From the NCBI GenBank assembly GCA_025454915.1, contig JALONN010000011.1:186001-250000 (forward strand): DNA of 64,000 nt. The letters run 5' to 3'. Source of the DNA: Raineya sp. GTDB lineage: Bacteria > Bacteroidota > Bacteroidia > Cytophagales > Thermonemataceae. A model generated the notes under the pieces. It worked only from the letters and a program-made list of their open reading frames with translations. It searched no databases and had not been told where the DNA came from. Position numbers and translations under genes: made by a program. The stretch's first letter is position 1, and each line of letters opens with the position of its first letter. Shown piece by piece: positions 61,858 to 64,000 of this stretch.

Positions 61858-62955
61858 TTGAAAAAAATAATTGTATATAGTATTTTATTTTGTTTATGGT
61901 TTTTAGGTTGTGATGTTTTTGCTCAAAAAACAGAGAATAAATCAACTAAAAAGCCTGTTCTGACTAATAAATACCGATTAAAAAAACGTGCCAAACCATC
62001 AGAAGGTACACAATCGAAGGGTGCAGAAAAAGTGCCAAATGAAAGAACTGTTTCCGCTGGTTTTTTTAGAGGAAAACAAAAATATACACAAGCTCCCAAA
62101 GTTATGGGACAAAGTACTTTCAAAGGCTCTGAACCCTTTTATCCAAGAGAAAAAAGAACAGGAGTATCTACGTTCAAATCTCAAAGTAAAATATCACCAC
62201 ATAAACTCAAAACGGGTAGTGCCGAATTCAAATCTACAACAAAGTATAAACCACATAAACTTAAAACTGGTTCGTCAAAATTTTTATCACAAACCAAATA
62301 TAAACCTCATCAATTTAGAAGAGGCTATGATAAATTTGTTTCAAGTTATGCTTATATGCCCTATAAAAAGAAAACGGGCTACGACAAATTTTTATCAAAT
62401 TATAAATTTTTACCACATAAAAAGAAAACAGGTTTTGCTACATTTATGAGTAAAACTAAGTACAGACCCCACGAATTTAGAAGAGGTTATGATAAATTTA
62501 CGGGAAGTGCTATTAAATATAATTTTTTAGAAAAGAGAAGGAAAACAATAATTTATAACACCCGTAAACAGCAGCATTATAAAGGTAATGTTCGTTATAT
62601 TGACTGGAAAAAGCTAAGAGCCAAGCGTTCTCACCGAATGGCAACTTCTTTAGGTGCTCTTAAAATTAAATATTATCCACGAAAATCTAAATTAACAAAC
62701 CGAAGTCTGAGAAAGTACACCAAAAAACCTTATGATGTACGTTATCTTCGTGTGGGTAAATTTATGTGGAAGAAAAATATGCCTCGTTATCAAAGGTTTA
62801 AATTGAAAAAACCAAGATACAATCCTACAGAAAAGCAGGGGGCTACTATGAAAAACGGATTACCTGTCAATGCTATACCAAGGGTAAACCCTAAGTTTAT
62901 AAAAAGTAAACAAAAAGAAAAAAATAAATTACAACAAGAACCCAAACAAGATTAA
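61858..62955 (+). CDS. Exported basic protein with tandem 18-residue repeats
   Basis: A 365-residue protein beginning at TTG 61858, the only start giving the signal peptide (KKIIVYSILFCLWFLGCDVFAQ, cut near residue 23); no ATG offers one. FLGC could be an imperfect lipobox. From about residue 64 to 225 lie eight to nine tandem 18-residue repeats, consensus KTG-x3-F-x-S-x2-KY-x-PH-x2 with a variant starting RRGYDKF. The remaining sequence is also Arg/Lys/Tyr-rich (KLRAKRSHRMATSLGALKIK, KKNMPRYQRFKLKKPRYNP). The pI must be very high. Not a family I recognise; role unknown. It starts 34 bases after the lysine-rich gene. Confidence 0.75.
   Translation: MKKIIVYSILFCLWFLGCDVFAQKTENKSTKKPVLTNKYRLKKRAKPSEGTQSKGAEKVPNERTVSAGFFRGKQKYTQAPKVMGQSTFKGSEPFYPREKRTGVSTFKSQSKISPHKLKTGSAEFKSTTKYKPHKLKTGSSKFLSQTKYKPHQFRRGYDKFVSSYAYMPYKKKTGYDKFLSNYKFLPHKKKTGFATFMSKTKYRPHEFRRGYDKFTGSAIKYNFLEKRRKTIIYNTRKQQHYKGNVRYIDWKKLRAKRSHRMATSLGALKIKYYPRKSKLTNRSLRKYTKKPYDVRYLRVGKFMWKKNMPRYQRFKLKKPRYNPTEKQGATMKNGLPVNAIPRVNPKFIKSKQKEKNKLQQEPKQD
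62047..62532 (+). repeat. Nine 54-base repeats inside the 61858 gene
   Basis: Nine in-frame units of 54 bases (18 codons) matching residues 64-225; the first two and last are degenerate. The best conserved core is PHKLKTGS..F at the unit boundary. Third-position differences between units show that selection acts on the protein rather than on the DNA. Confidence 0.8.
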
Positions 62956-62967
62956 TGATAAACGTTT

Positions 62968-63327
62968 GTGGAACTACTTACCATTAAAACATTTGATAAT
63001 CCTATAGATGCACATTTGTATAAATCCAAGTTAGAAAGTGGGGGTGTATTGTGTTTTTTATTTGATGAAAATATGACATCTATCTATCCTACTTATGGAA
63101 CATTAATAGGAGGAGTTAAACTAAAAATAAATCAGAAAGATTGGGAAAAGGCTAAAATTGTACTATTGGAGTTGGGGGATGAACAGATTAAGATTTGTCC
63201 TAATTGTTTCTCTATCAATACAGAAATAAAAATAGAAAACAATATCTGGAAAAATTTGATAAGAATATTCACACTTCAAAAAACAAATGCTTGGAAATGT
63301 GTAGATTGTGATACTGAGTTTGGATAA
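62968..63327 (+). CDS. DUF2007 protein with C-terminal zinc ribbon
   Basis: A 119-residue cytoplasmic protein starting at GTG 62968. The N-terminal half is a DUF2007 domain (TIKTFDNPIDAHLYKSKLESG, GGVKLKINQKDWEKAKIVL), a small ferredoxin-like fold proposed to act in signalling. It is followed by two CxxC pairs, CPNC and CVDC, about 37 residues apart, that look like a zinc ribbon. It starts 12 bases after the repeat protein and 79 bases before ftsQ on the same strand. Confidence 0.8.
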   Translation: MELLTIKTFDNPIDAHLYKSKLESGGVLCFLFDENMTSIYPTYGTLIGGVKLKINQKDWEKAKIVLLELGDEQIKICPNCFSINTEIKIENNIWKNLIRIFTLQKTNAWKCVDCDTEFG

Positions 63328-63406
63328 GCATATACTTAAAAAAACAAAGTAAATTTTATAGTTTCCTAAGACTTTTCTATATTGCTGGGCAAAATAATTG
63401 TTGAAA

Positions 63407-64000
63407 ATGTTTTGGAAGATAAAATGGCGTAAAGAAGTTAGATTTTTGGTTGGGGTGCTGATTTTGATAGTGATACTAAGTTTCTCTGCAAGTCAGTATG
63501 ATATGCAAACCTGCCAAAAATTACAAGTGATTATTGACTATACTCAACGAAATCGTTTTGTAGACGAACAAGATATACAGAGTTTATTAGATAGTAACGG
63601 AAGAGAATTTTTACTAAATACTCCATATAAGTTTTTAAATACAAGACAGTTAGAGTCTAGAGTACGGGCAAATCCTTTTGTAGAAAGCTGTAAAATCAGT
63701 AAAAAACTGAATGGAGAATTACTTGTCTGGGTTGGAACAGTAGAGCCAATTGTTCGTGTATTGGGAGGAACAGAGTCCTTTTATTTGAATAGTGAAGGAA
63801 AAAAAATACCTCTTTCAAAAAAATATAGTCCTCATTGTTTGGTTTTAAGTACAGATAATGTATATTTTGACTTTAAAAATAATGAAGATGATAAAAAATT
63901 ATTAGATTTGCTCAATTTTATTGCTAAAACCGATATTTGGAAAGCTCATATAGTTCAGATTCATAAACAAAAGAAAAATCTAAAAGTTTATCTACAACTT
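63407..64000 (+). CDS. ftsQ: Cell division protein FtsQ (partial, runs off the window)
   Basis: 198 codons open from ATG 63407 to the window end. The short N-terminal cytoplasmic part is followed by a membrane helix (FLVGVLILIVILSF, about 13-26), a POTRA-type region (FVDEQDIQSLL, RQLESRVRANPFVESCKISKKLNG) and the FtsQ beta domain start (ELLVWVGTVEPIVRVLGG, SFYLNSEGKKIPLSKKY), all as in Bacteroidota FtsQ. It is a bitopic division protein of the FtsQBL complex. Upstream is not murC but the small-protein row above, so the usual murC-ftsQ order is broken here. Confidence 0.83.
   Translation, partial: MFWKIKWRKEVRFLVGVLILIVILSFSASQYDMQTCQKLQVIIDYTQRNRFVDEQDIQSLLDSNGREFLLNTPYKFLNTRQLESRVRANPFVESCKISKKLNGELLVWVGTVEPIVRVLGGTESFYLNSEGKKIPLSKKYSPHCLVLSTDNVYFDFKNNEDDKKLLDLLNFIAKTDIWKAHIVQIHKQKKNLKVYLQL

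Noticed and set aside
61988..62449. Plus-strand open frame in another frame of the repeat protein
   Set aside because: Its regularity only mirrors the 54-base repeats of the real gene; no signal or start support.

Overview
This 64 kb window looks like ordinary chromosome from a low-GC member of the Bacteroidota, most likely the order Cytophagales. That placement is inference from gene content and signals: a SusC/SusD pair, secreted peptidases with type IX (Por) C-terminal sorting domains, an OmpA protein with thrombospondin type 3 repeats, atpD-atpC apart from the rest of the ATP synthase genes, a very short AtpC, DUF2147, DUF2520 and GldL-like proteins, almost no Shine-Dalgarno sequences, and several promoters of the Bacteroidota form TTTG - about 19 bases - TAnnTTTG. 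I see no insertion sequence, prophage, integrase, rRNA gene or CRISPR array.

Layout. 1-9.5 kb: the end of an unidentified gene, an ammonium transporter, an LptF/G-type permease with a START-like protein, a Met-type tRNA, an M16 peptidase, an RDD protein, a PyrR-like phosphoribosyltransferase, a DegT-type aminotransferase and a fused alpha/beta E1 of a 2-oxoacid dehydrogenase. 9.8-23 kb: a nutrient-uptake and protein-digestion block made of SusC, SusD, an accessory surface lipoprotein, an unknown exported protein, an S8 subtilase, a FAD oxidoreductase and an M36 metallopeptidase. 23-32.8 kb: a glutaryl-CoA-type acyl-CoA dehydrogenase, an MgtE - M3 peptidase - unknown exported protein operon, DUF423, an OmpA/TSP3 protein, and a TetR-like protein paired with a UbiB/AarF-type kinase. 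32.9-34.5 kb: tRNA-Tyr, tRNA-Gly, tRNA-Thr and tuf. 34.5-42.4 kb: twin STAS-like proteins, heme o synthase, a TonB-dependent receptor divergent from a MarR-like regulator, small membrane and exported proteins, and purH. 42.4-48.9 kb: SCO1 and cytochrome c, an unknown family protein, an M61 peptidase, a Na/Pi cotransporter, DUF2520 and a mannose-1-phosphate guanylyltransferase. 49-58.3 kb: RecQ, DUF2147, a TPR-tailed serine hydrolase, a TPR-SpoIIE phosphatase, a GldL-like protein and atpDC. 58.3-64 kb: rfbC, a large parvulin lipoprotein containing an OmpA-like segment, a lysine-rich small exported protein, a basic 18-residue-repeat protein, a DUF2007/zinc-ribbon protein and the start of ftsQ.

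How the parts fit. The Sus-like transporter and the neighbouring secreted peptidases suggest uptake of peptides or glycopeptides, supported inside the cell by an exported M3 oligopeptidase. Envelope biogenesis is spread over LptF/G, the parvulin lipoprotein, rfbC, the GDP-mannose gene and ftsQ. Respiration is represented by heme o synthase, SCO1, cytochrome c and AtpDC.

The points most worth a second look are the parvulin-OmpA fusion, the 18-residue repeat protein in its small operon, the TetR-fold/UbiB-kinase pair (reminiscent of COQ9/COQ8), the twin STAS-like proteins, the GldL-like mini-proteins, and the contrast between convergent gene pairs that share a perfect palindromic terminator and those that overlap with none. 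No stretch longer than 300 bases lacks a gene or RNA.
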